Shown: positions 13,901 through 26,800 of the stretch, one piece after another
How positions within the stretch are numbered: position 1 is the stretch's first letter
Layout: each line of letters opens with the position of its first letter
NCBI RefSeq assembly: GCF_014633365.1
Contig: NC_068349.1
Location: 13,504,753-13,568,752, forward strand
Source: Diospyros lotus
Lineage: Eukaryota; Streptophyta; Magnoliopsida; Ericales; Ebenaceae
Direction of reading: 5' to 3'
DNA length: 64,000 bases
The notes under the pieces: model-generated
Databases searched by the model: none
The model's input: only the letters and a program-made list of their open reading frames with translations
Told to the model about the DNA's origin: nothing
Position numbers and translations under genes: made by a program

Positions 13901-16900
13901 CTATCATTAGCTGATCTATCTTACTTTTTGTCGTACATATTTGATTGATCAATCGACTTTTGTTTAATTATCAACTTTGCTCTGGTTTAGCCAATCCAAA
14001 GTTGACTGTTCGCTCAACTTTTTTAAGATACCTAGACCTCAATTCACTCCTTTCGATCCATACAGTTTTGTCAACCGTCTATTCAAATTAATCCTCATCT
14101 AGAAGATTGATTTTGTTCTTGGGGCAAATTTAATAGATTGTTTTACATCTTTTTTGAGGTTGACTTAGCATCACCAATGGGGTGACCTTTTTGCTTTGGG
14201 TGTTCATTCAGTCTAAACTAGACCAGATTTGCACTAGATCGAACTGGATTGGAACCATAATTTTTGAAAAATCCTTGGACCAAAGACTGGACAAAGGTAA
14301 AGAAAGACTGAACTGGATCAGATTGATTTGGTCCAGTCTGATCCGACTGTTTTTGTTTTTAATGAACATTTTGAACAAAAAAATATACACATTACATATA
14401 TTAATAGTTAAAAAATAAATCTTTCCAATTATAAAATTAAAAGAAAATTTACTACTAAGAGTATTACACATAAAATTAGCTAAAAAATGAAAAAATCTAT
14501 GGATCTTATGTCTTCTACTTACTGGAGAGGTGATGATGGGAAAATTGGTATTGGGTGGTCAATGTGCTCTTTATTTATATTGTGAGCTTCTAATCTCTAG
14601 GGATATTTGCTCTTCTTTTATGCTATGTGTTGTGATTCTCTAGAAGAATTTTTGATTGAGTGTTGTATGGTTATGAGAGTGCTGGTGAATTGTGGTGTAT
14701 CAGTTTTGCCGAGTCTTCATTTCAATGCTTTATTCCAATCTTTTAGATGAAGTCACTCTTCGAAATTTGTTTTGGTTGTTGCATTTTTTGGGAATCCATG
14801 TTTTGGTGGTGTTGCTTGTTTATTTTTATGATTTATGTGGACTAGCTATCGCGCGTTGTGCTTGGTTCTCCTTATGGCTGTCTTTTATCAAAAATACATA
14901 TAATATTATTCTATAAAGTTTAAACATCCCTAAATCTTATATACATATTATAAAATAATTAAATTACACTTTCGGTCTTCAGTCCAAAACCAAGACTGGA
15001 CCAAATTGGATCAAGATCAATTTTTTTTCAAATGCTTGAACCGAAGACCGGATCGAAATGTATTCAGTCATGTACTGAACTTGATTTTTTGGTTCGGTCT
15101 TCCAGCTCAGACCAGAATTTGAACACCCCTAACTTTTGCTAGTGCTATTCATGGAATGCTTGGAACGGCCAAGCTCGTGAGAAGTGGCTTCAATAGCAGT
15201 CAAGAACATAAAGCACTCTCAGTTTTGTTCATTGACAGCACATTGCTAAGTATAAGAAAAAGAGTAGCTTGGCATGCTAAGTACTAGGGAAAAATATGCA
15301 CTACAGAATGCAACAAAAGTAAATAAGATCAAAATCCAACTAATCTAGATATATTCAAATTTTCTATGGAAAGAAGATAAAGACAAATCTAATAACTTGG
15401 CTACTGAAGGAGAAATATTCTATGATTTTTTTTTTTTTAATTTCTATCAATCTTTCCCCTCGTTCATTGTGTTAAACTTGATTTTAAGAATAATTGAATG
15501 GCGAAGGATGTGTCACGGCTGGTCTGAGACAATGGTCGGCTTTCTAATTCCGATAGGTTAGAAAGCTTAAAGCAACGCAAGAACAGAGAGGTAGAAGGGG
15601 GAAGGATACGTTAGAGAGAGAGAGAGAGAGAGAGAGTTTGGGAGAGAGATTCCGTATTCAATTCATTCATAATCCCCCAAGATAACCTTTGGAAGAAGAT
15701 ATACCCAGCCGTGAGAGATAGGTCCGCTGTAGCAGATCCTACTCCCTAATTCTGTTACAACCAACCCTTTTGTCTTTTTCCTAGCCACTATGTGTGGGGC
15801 CTAGGGCCAACAACTTCTTAACAGAAAATGACAGCATAAAATCTAACAATTACAGCAGCAAAAAGAAATAACATGAAGTTACAGCAATAAGGGAATTCAG
15901 AATAGGTAAATGGAATCCTTCTCGTGACAATTCTCTCCCCCTAACAAATTTCTTGTCCTCAAGAAATCATAAGGAGGCTGGCAACTCTCGGAAATTGCTT
16001 GAGTAAGTCGGGCAAGTATTCCCATGAATTGTTCTCAGTCGTCCCTTCCTTCCATTTCACTAACACTTGCACGAGTGGGGCTCCCTGATTGTAGATTACC
16101 CTCCTATCTAATCTGGCCTCTGGTTCTTCTCTTCTATTTTCTTCTCTAGGAAGGGAGGGTAGTGTTGCCTCCACCAGCTCAGTTCCTACTGCTTTCTTCA
16201 AGTGTGAGACGTGAAAAACTGGGTGAATTTGGGATTCTTCCGGAAGTTGCAATCTGTAGGCCACCTTTCCCACCCTAGCCACGATAGTAAAGGGTCCAAA
16301 GTACCGGGGGCTGAGTTTTGATACTTGCCCTCATGTAATAGATTTGATATGGGAGTGTTTCAGCCTCAAGTATACCTTATCTCCTACTGTAAACTCTCAA
16401 TCACTCCTCTTCCGATCAGCTACTTGCTTCATTTGGTTTTGGGCGGATGCCAATTCTTGTTTCAGTTGTCGTAGTACCTCTCTCCTCTGCTGTAAGTATT
16501 CCTCCACTACAGCCGCAGATGTATGATTCCCTAAAGCCGGTAAAAGAGGTGGCTTATACCCAAAGAGAGCCTCGAAGGGTGACATTTTGAGGGAGGAGTG
16601 GTGGCTTGAATTATACCACCACTGGGCTAAAGTCATCCACCTATGCCAAGTCTTGGTTTGTAGGATACATACACACCTTAAATAGGTTTCCAAACTCTGA
16701 TTCACCCTCTTGGTTTGACCCTTCGATTGAGGGTGGTAAGCTGTGGACATATTCAACTTAATTCCCAGTGCCTTCATAAGTTCTTGCCACAGTAGGCTTG
16801 TAAAAATCTTATCACGGTCAGAGATTATCGTTTTAGGGACCCCATGTATGGCTATCACTTGATCCAAAAAGACCCGGGCCACTTCTTTGGTGGTGTAAGG

Positions 16901-19900
16901 ATGGGCCGGCCCTATAAAGTGGGCAAACTTGGTTAGCCGGTCTACCACTACCAAGATGCTATCCTTCCCTTCCGATTTTGGTAACTCTTCAATAAAATCC
17001 ATTGAGACACTCGTCCAAGCCTGTTCGGGAATTAGCAGAGGCTGCAATAGTCCTGGGTATGCGGTATTTTCATACTTGCATCTCTTGCAAATGTCACAAG
17101 CCAACACAAACTCCTTTACTTCTGTTCTCAACCTCGGCCAGTGGAATAGCTGTTTTACCCGAAGGTATGTATTTTGAATTCCAGAATGTCCTCCCAATGG
17201 AGATTCACGTAGGGCGTGCAAAATTTTTCTCTTGAGGTCAACACAATCACCTACCACAATTCGGCCTTCATATCTTAGCAACCCATCCACCAAAGTATAC
17301 CCTTCACATTCTTCTGATCCCACCACCACTCTTTCCGGCACTTTCTTCACCTTCTCGTCACCCTCATAGCTTTGTATTACCTCAAGGCACCAATCTGGAA
17401 TTACAGCAGTCATGGCTGGGTTATTGCCTTCTTCATAACATCTTGATAGGGCATCTGCGGCCCTGTTTTCCTTGCCCTTCCGGTACTGGATTGAGTAGTC
17501 CAATCCCATCAGCTTAGCCATCCTTTTTTTCTGTAGCTGGGTTTAAAGTTTCTGTTGTAGTAGGAACTTCAAACTTTCATGATCGGTTTTAATCACAAAT
17601 CTACCTCCTTCTAAGTAGTGTCTCCATCTATCCACCTCCATTAAAACAACAATGAATTCCTTCTCGTATATGCTGAGCCCTTGGTGTTTTGGGCTCAAGG
17701 CTTGGTTGAGGAAAGCCAACGGCCTCCCGTTTTGCACTAAGACTGCACCAATACCAGTCCCACTTGCATCCGTTTCCAGCACAGAAGGTTTAGTGAAATC
17801 TGGTAGCCCTAGTATCGGCACCTTGCTCATGGCTTCTTTTAGCCTCTCAAAGGCTTCCTCTGCCGCAATTCCCCAGCTGAATCCTCCTTTCTTAAGCAGC
17901 TCGGTGAGAGGTTTGCTAATGGTTCCGTAGTTCTACACAAACTAGCGGTAATAATCGGTTAACCCTAGAAATCCCCTTAAGGACCTCACCGAGGGCGATT
18001 TTGGCCAAGACATCATAGCTTCTACCTTCTTTGGATTGGTGCTCACCCCTTCCTTGGAGATAATGTGCCCCAAATACTCTACTTGTCCTTGTCCAAATGC
18101 ACACTTAGATTTCTTAATAAAAAGCTGATTAGATTTGAGGATGTCAATGGTGGTTTTAAGGTGAGTCAAGTGTTGATCAAATGTAGAGCTATAGACAAGT
18201 ATGTCATCAAAGAATACAAGTATAAATTTTCGAAGATATAGCTCAAAAATTCTGTTCATGAGGGATTGGAAAGTGGCTGGGGCATTGGTGAGCCCAAATG
18301 GCATTACCAAGAATTCAAAATGCCCATGGTGTGTCCTAAAAGCCGTTTTGTAGATGTCCTCGGGTTTCATCCTAATTTGATGATACCTGGAATGTAAATC
18401 CAGCTTAGAAAAGTAGCGGGCATGGTGCAGTTCATCCAAGAGGTCCTCCACCAAGGGTATAGGGAATTTATCTTTGATAATTATGGCATTAAGCTGTCGA
18501 TAGTCCACACAAAATTACCATGAACCATCTTTCTTTTTAACTAGTAGGACGGGAGAAGCGAAAGGACTTTAGCTAGGTTGAATGGTTGCTTGTTGAAGCA
18601 TCTCTCTAACCATCTTTTCAATCTCATTCTTTTGGATTGGGGGATAACGATAGGACCTATCGTTGATTGGTTCTTCATTTGGTTTTAGATGAATTGAATG
18701 GTCAAACAGTCTGGTTGGGGGCAGGGATTTAGGCTCAGCAAATAGATCCTCATAACCAACCAGCAATTTATTTATAATTTCTAAGTAGTGTACCTGGTCG
18801 AGGCTCCCCTAGGGTGTGCTGACGGTTAGGCCGAACTCCCTTTGCATCATTGAATCCTCTACTCCTCCTTCGATGGCCACCATTGAAAAGAAGTGTGCCA
18901 GTTGATTCCATCTTCCTTTGAATACCTTCTGCAGCCTTTTTCCAGAGATCATCTGGCAGGATCCGATCTCCTTGTTACCCGATAATGTCATCCTCTTCCC
19001 TTCCTTCTCAAAAGATACCTCCATTTTGTTGAAATCAAAGCTGATAGGGCTTACCCCCTTCATCCAATCTACACCCAGAACCACGTCACATCCCCCCAAT
19101 TGTAGCAGTCTCAAATCTGCTTCGAATTTTTCTCCCTGCATCTTCCAACAGAACCCATTGCAGGATGACCTGCTCAACACCTTTTGGCCATTAGCCACCG
19201 TCACACTCAAGGGAGGTGTTCTCGAGAGTGAACACTTCATTCGCCTGGTCCTGCTTTCATCTAGAAAGCTATGGGTACTCCCACTGTCGATTAGGATCAT
19301 GAGATCTTCTTTCGGGGCTTGTCCTTCCACTTTAATGATCTTGTTGTTAGCTACTCCCTTCAAGGCATGAATGGAAATCTCACCATTATCTTCTTCCTCC
19401 ATGATCTCACAATCCTCTTCCTCCGCTACTCCTTCTTCCTGTTCTTCATTTTTTTCCAATAGAAGAATCTGCCTTCTGCACTGGTGCCCGACATGATACT
19501 TATCCCCACAGCGGAAACAGAGGCCAGCTAACCTCCTCTGCTCCCTTAATTGATCCCCAAACGGTGTCGAGCCCGAGCCCGTTCCACCCCTATTACCATT
19601 GTTAAACCTTGCTGGATCTCTACCATACCCCTTACCTCCTATAATAGAGGCTCCTGTCACCATTCCCCTGGTTTGCTGCCTCTAGTTTTTGAGTAAAGCC
19701 TTTACTGCTAGCTCTTGTAATCGAGCACTCTCTGCTACTTGTTCTATCATGCGAGGTCTCAACACCTTAACCATCGGTCTCAGCTCCTCGTTAAGCCCAC
19801 TTAAGTAGCTAGACACAAAGTAGGTTTCTGATAGATGCGGGTTGTGCTGGAGCATGAGTGATCTTAATTCCTCAAAGCGCAACTGATAGGATTCCACACT

Positions 19901-20770
19901 CCCATTCTGTTTAAGTTTGTTGAACTCTTCTATGATATCCACCATGCTCCTTTCCCCAAACCTTTCACACAACTTCTCTGAAAATTCAGCCCAAGTACAG
20001 TCTCTTCTCCGCCTTATGCATCCTTGATACCACGCGTCAACTACCTCATTGAAGTAAGCTGATGCTAGTGGCAACCTCTGTTCGTCGGGAATGTTATACC
20101 AATCGAACATTCTCTCACATTTTCGTAGCCACCATTTGGGATTCGCTCCGTCAAATGTGGGAATGTCTACTCGAGGCATGGGGAATCCTGGTTGGTGGAT
20201 ATTACCCATGCCATTTCCTTCCCCGGGAAGTAACTCCTCCAGCTCATTCTCGTGTTCGCCCTCGATTCCCACCGCATCTTGTCTATCAGCTCCTCGATTT
20301 CTTTGAAGAATCGGTTCCATTCTCTCCCTAGGAGGAAATTCAAGAGAAATACTTACTCGGTTTTGTTGTCCAAACATCAACATAAACTGCTGCATTTGAG
20401 TAGCTAGATCCTCTCGCATTATGGAACCTTCAAGTCTTCGTTCCAGTCCTTCCATGGAACTTTCCACCTTCCGATCCATTGTCGCAATCGCATTGTCGCA
20501 ATCGCTTCGTGACTCCGATTAACTCCTAACTCCAACTGTTCCATACGGTTATTGGTGTCGGCTAAAGTCGAGCTAAATTGTTGCACCTGCGTCTCCAAGG
20601 CCTTCATCCGGGTTCCCTCCGCCATTGACTTAATCTTAGCATGGCTGGGGATGGTGGCTCTAATACCAAATTGTCACGGCTGGTCCGAGACAATGGTCGG
20701 CTTTCTAATTCCGATAGGTTAGAACGCTTAAAGCAGCGCAAGAACAGAGAGGTAGAAGGGGGAAGGATAC

Positions 20771-20813
<43 letters not shown>

Positions 20814-23800
20814 GGAGAGAGATTCCGTATTCAATTCCTTCATAATCCCCCAAGATAACCTTTGGAAGAAGATATACCCAGCCGTGGGAGATAGGTCCGC
20901 TGTAGCAGATTCTACTCCCTAATTCTGTTACAACCAACCCTTTTGTCTTTTTCCTAGCCACTATGTGTGGGGCCTAGGGCTAACAACTTTTTAACAGAAA
21001 ATGACAGCATAAAATCTAACAATTACAGCAGCAAAAAGAAATAACATGAAGTTACAGCAATAAGGGAATTCAGAATAGGTAAATGGAATCCTTCTCGTGA
21101 CAGGATGGGCCTATGGATTGGGTATCGGTAGTATTTTGTCCTTCCAAATTTGGAAATATTGTTTAATAACATTCAGCTATACGTTTTTGTTGAGTGTCAA
21201 ATTTTTGCCTTGATTCAAATAGGAAAGCTAGAGAGTGGGAAACAGAAGTGTGGTCCTAATAAGTTTTCTATTCGAAAGAATATTTCAGAACCCAACTTGC
21301 CAAATATGTTAAGGCATAACTTATGTAAATGTTTTTTGTGATTTTTTTTTTTATTGTTGTCAGTGTCTTTTATTATCTGAAAGGGGGAAGTTACTAGTGT
21401 GCGATGCTTTATTATTTAATATTTTGTCATGGTTTCCAGTTGTAACTCATCTTTGCATTTGTATTACAGAGATTTGGCACTGCAGAAGAGGATGCTTACC
21501 GAAGGGATTTAACGATTAATAGGTATATTATATTCTAGTTATACTTCCCATTTGGTGATGTATCTTAATAAATAGGCAAACAGTAAGTGAAGGTTTTGCT
21601 AGTTTTGCTGTTATGTAAAGCACATTGCTTGAATTTTGTGCTCTCTTTTTCTCTCTTGTCAAAGAGGAAGCAGCCAATCTTGTTCTTATTTTTCGGACAA
21701 GATTAGACCAGCAGTGATTGGGATTGATTGAGTGGCAGTGATTGGGATTGATTGATTGGTAGTGATTCCAGCAGTGATTGGGCATAAAAAAGATAGATTG
21801 CTGTATATTGGTTTCCTAAAACCAAGGATGTGTCTTCTAGAAGATAGATTGCTGTATATTTCTATGATTTGTTGTATCCTAAGTTTCCAAAATCAGATTT
21901 GGAAACTTTCATATAACTTATTTTTAGAAACTTCCTAGTTTGGTAGGAAGTCTTGTATATATTTTTTCCTAACCCTCCAAAGGGAGAATAAGATTGATAG
22001 CCATTTTTTTACGTCTTTCTTGACATCTCTTAATTGGTGTTTTGTTATAATTTGTTTTTTTCTAGATATGACTTTCTGATAGCATTAATTCAAGTCGTTT
22101 GATTACCAACTCATAATGTACATTTTCTGACTAAATTGTTGTAGTCATTAAAAATCATTTTGTACTGTCTTTGGCAGCTTGTTCTACAATATAAATACCA
22201 GTTCTGTAGAAGACTTTACTGGAAGAGGTTTGTTTGATTTTTTTATTTTATTTATTACTTTTTAAGTGTTTGTATTATGCTGCTTTCCATTTATCCATTC
22301 CAGGGATTACGGACCTGAAATCTGGGAAAATAGTCACCCCCTTACCTCCAAAAGAGACATTCTTGGATGATCCCTTGCGAGTTCTTCGAGCTATTCGTTT
22401 TGGTAATTCTAATTCTCTCTCTCTCTCCCTCCTATTATTGCCATTTTTTGGGGGGTGTTTTGTACTTTAAATACATGAAACTAGTTGTTCACCTATTGAA
22501 AACATCTTTTAGCCAACTTCAGTTGGTTGAAATTTAATGTCCAACTCTTATGTGCACTTTTATTCTTCTATTCTAGTGTTCTATTTGCTCCTATCAACTC
22601 TAATACCATATTGCATTAATTATATGATAATGCACTTTTTTTTTCTTTTTCTTGTGCTTGTATTTAGTAAAACCTACGAAGCTAGACATTATGTGTCATT
22701 ATTACTACCTTAAATTATACCACGAGTCTCCTTTTGTTCTGTCTATTGTTTGAAGTGATGGTTCTTGTAAACATGTGTTAAGCCTCAGATTTGAGGCTTA
22801 TGCAATTCGGTAATTAAGCAACCGTAGGAATTTGAATTGAGTAAGAGAGAGAGAAAGAAATAGAATTAAGGGAGAAATTGAGAGAGAGATTGGAGGGAAC
22901 AAAATTAGAGAGGGAAAGAATTATGTCCAATTCATTCATAATTCTCATCCTCAGTGCCTATTACCTTTTATAGGCTGCCTATGGTTATAACTGTTCAAGT
23001 ACAAGTGGCTTATAGCTCTACCCGCAAGGTACTACAACTTTTATTACATTCATTCGCCTAGTGACAACTTTACCCCCAACCTACAAATTTCATTCTCACC
23101 CTTGGCCCTTATTTGGGTCGTAACAAATTTCCCCCCCATTGAAGCCTTTCTTGTCCCCAAGAAAGGATAGGAGATGAGCTGCTCTGGGGTATTGTTTCAG
23201 CAACTCTGGACGGTACTCCCAAGTAGTGTTGTCTAGATGTAGGTGGCTCCATTAGACAAGTACCTCTCTTAAGGGTAGTGTGTCCTTGTAAGTAACTCTT
23301 TTGTCCATGATAGCTTGGGGCTCCATAGTTACCTCTTGGTCCTCGTGCACCGTAGGAAGGTTTTGGCTGGTTGTGGCTGTTGGTTCCACCGCTTTTTTAA
23401 GTAGCGATACGTGGAACACTGGATGATTAGTGTTTCCCTTGGGCAATTGTAGCCGATAAGCTATCTTGCCTATTCTGGCCAGAATTGTATAGGGTCCAAA
23501 ATACTTGGGACTCAGTTTAGATACCGGGGTTGTTAAAAAGGAATGCTGGAGAAACCTCTTGACTTTCAAGTAGGCCCTGTCCCCCACACTGAATTCCCGA
23601 GCACTTCTTCCCTTATCCACTATTTGCTTCATTTTATTTTGAGCTGTCATAAGTTCTTTCTTCAATAGTTGGGTTATCTTCTCGCGTTGTTGTAGGTAGT
23701 CCTCCATTGCAGATACAATGCTAGGAGAATTCATCAGGGTAGGAAGGGTGGGAGCCTTCTACCCAAATAATGCTTCAAATGGAGATCTTTTTAGTGCACT

Positions 23801-26800
23801 GTGGTAGTTAGAATTGTACCATCATTGTGCCATAGACAACCATCGATTCCAACTCCTCGGCTTGGCAAAGCACATACTTCGTAGATAAGACTCTAGGCAT
23901 TGATTAACTCTCTCCGTTTGTCCATCGACTCCGGGTGGTAGGTGATGGATATGTGGAATCTTACTCCCAATCCTTTGAACAACTCTTGCCAAAAGTGGCT
24001 GGTGAAAATTTTATCTTGGTTAGATACTATTGTCTTGGGGACCTTGTGTATCTTTGCCATCGTATCTAAGAATTGTCTCGCTACCTCTTGGGTTGTGAAT
24101 GGGTGAGTGAGGCTCACAAAGTGAGCAAACTTGGTTAATTTGTCCACAATCACCATGATTACATCTCTGCCCTCTGATTTAGGCAACCCTTCAATAAAAT
24201 CCATAGATATCCCCTCCCAAGCTTGTTCTGGGATCATAAGTGGTTGTAATAAGCCTAGTAAGGCCACTTGTTCATGCTTGCATCTCTGGCAGGTGGGACA
24301 AGATAATACAAACTCCACTACTTCCTTCTTAAGCCCTGGTCAAAAGAATAATTGACTTTGTTATAAGTCGCTCAAATCCCTGAATGGCCCCTGAGGGGTG
24401 AGTCATGGAGGGACTGTAGAATTCTGCTTTTTATTCCTTGATCATTTCCCACCACTATCTTGCCCCTATACCTAATCAATTCGTTTGATAGTGTGTATCC
24501 CCTACTTCTCGTTGGATCCATGGCCAGTTGCTCCTGTAACCCCTTAAGCCATTCAATATTTTGATAACTGTCAGTAATCTCCTTCACCCAATCCGGTATC
24601 ACGGTGGTAATGGCATTACAACAGACCCCTTATTCCCTTCTTGAGAGTGCATCAGCCACTTTATTCTCCTTCCCTTGCCGGTAGTATATGGTGTAATCCA
24701 GTCCCAATAGCTTGGTTACCCCTTTCTTTTGCAGCTGGGTGTGTAGCTTTCGTTGCAATAAGTATTTAAGGCTCTCATGATCAGTTTTTATTATGAAATG
24801 GTTACCTTCGAAGTAATGTCTCAATTTATCGACTGCCACCAAGACTGCTAGTAACTCCTTATCGTAAACACTTAGTCCCATATGCTTCTAGGCTAAGGCT
24901 TGATTGATGTATGCTAACGGTCTCCCTTCTTGCATGAGCACTGCACCCACTCCCATATCACTAGCATCGGTTTCCACCACGAAAGTTTTTGAGAAATCCA
25001 ACAGGGCTAGGACCGGTGCTTGAGTCATAGCCTTCTTTAGCGTTGTGAACGCTGCTTCTGCCTTTGGACTCCATTGAAATTTATCCTTCTTGACTAATTC
25101 TATAAGGGGCTTATTGAGTACCCCATAATGATGAACAAACCTCTGGTAATATCCTGTCAATCCCAAGAAGCCCCTTAATTCCTTTACCGTGGAAGGCCTT
25201 GGCCAATCTGTCATTGCCGATATCTTTTTTGGGTCTGTACTAACACCTTATCTCGAAATTAGGTGTCCCAAGTATTCCACTTCTTTCTTGGAAAATAGAC
25301 ACTTAGACATTTTAACATATAGTTGATTGAATTTAAGGATCTGAAAGGCTGTCCTTAGGTGGTTTAGGTGTAGTTTCAGGTTAGGGCTATATATGAGGAT
25401 GTCATCAAAGAACACAAATATGAATTTCCTGAGGTATGGCGCAAACAGTTGGTTCATCACGGCTTGAAAAGTGATAGGGGCGTTGGTAAGCCCGAAGGGC
25501 ATTACCACAAATTCATAAAGGGCTTGGTGGGTACAGAAAGCTATTTTTGGGATATCCTTAGGGTGCATACGTATTTGGTGGTATCCCGATCTTAGGTCTA
25601 GTTTAGAAAAGATAGTTGCTCCATGTAACTCATCTATCAGGTCTTTTATGATCGGTATAGGGAATTTGTTCTTGATGGTGAGATCATTTAGCTGGCGGTA
25701 ATCCACACAAAACCGCTAGGTCCTATCTTTTTTCTTAACTAATAGGACTAGTGAGGCAAACGGGCTCTAGCTGGGTTGAATGAGAGAGGATGAAAGCATT
25801 TGCTTCACTTGCTTTTCTATCTTAGATTTTTGCACAGGTGAATAACGGTAAGGCCTGACATTAACGGGTTCCGAGTTGGGTTTAAGGGGAATAGAATGGT
25901 CTAGGCTTTGGTTAGGAGGGAGTAAGGTAGGTTTAGCAAATAGATCCTTAAATTCAGTCAAGAGTAAATGGAGGGAGTCTAGTGTAGTTACCTCATCTTA
26001 GGGCAGTGTGTTTGCAACTGTCAGTGTTTCCTGGTTACTCCTGTCATTGCTTTCTTCCTCTACTATCTCTCTTGCTTGAATAGAGAATAATTGAGAGATC
26101 TGAACTTTCCTCTGCTTCCATAATTTATGTAGTTGTTTCCCCAAAATGAGTTTGCATTCCCCTGTCTCCAAACTCCCTACTAGAGTTAGTTTTTCATCAT
26201 CCACCTCTACTGTAACCTCCAATTTGTTGAAATCAAATGTCAGAGGACTAACCGTTCTCATCCAATCTACCCCTAATACCATATCACATCCTCCCAATTC
26301 TAGGATCCTCAGATTCATTGCAAACTCTTTCCCATGCATGAGCCATTTGAAGTCCGCATACCTGTAATGGCTGTACATTTTGTCACCATTGGTGACAGTA
26401 ACAGACAATCGAGTGGTGGCCCTTAATTCACACCTCAAATCATTAGCGGTGGCTTCATTTATGAAGCTATGTGTGCTGTCGTTGTCTATCAGAATCATCA
26501 GCTGCCTTTTCCCTGCCTGTCCCCTCACTTTAATGATTTCCCCGTAGGCTCCCCTTTTAGAGCATGGAATGATATCCCTCCACCTTCATCTTCTACCACT
26601 GCTTCCTCCTCCATTTCCTTTACTCCTTCTTTATCTTCCCCTTCATCGTCCTCCTCCCCTTCTTCTCTGCCTTCCATCTTCAATAGCTGCCATTTGCACT
26701 GGTGATTGGGCCCATACTTATCACCACATTTGTAACAGAGTCCCAACTGTTTTCTTTGCTCCATTCTAGTTTCTCTCACCCTGTTATAATTTGTTATAGG

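Larger units (their letters stand above)
15511..21102 (-). mobile_element. Gypsy element 2, full length, defective, with chromodomain-like tail
   Basis: LTRs at 15511-15929 (419 bp) and 20672-21102 (431 bp) begin TGTCACGG and end CTCGTGACA, flanked by the perfect duplication GGATG (15506-15510, 21103-21107). Outside a GA microsatellite that explains the length difference, the LTRs differ at about nine positions by eye, so this copy is fairly young. The complement of a Met-tRNA primer site (ggctctaatacca) lies just inside the right LTR. Genes run on the - strand, opposite to the host gene. Several in-frame stops and a frameshift make it non-autonomous. Confidence 0.96.
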
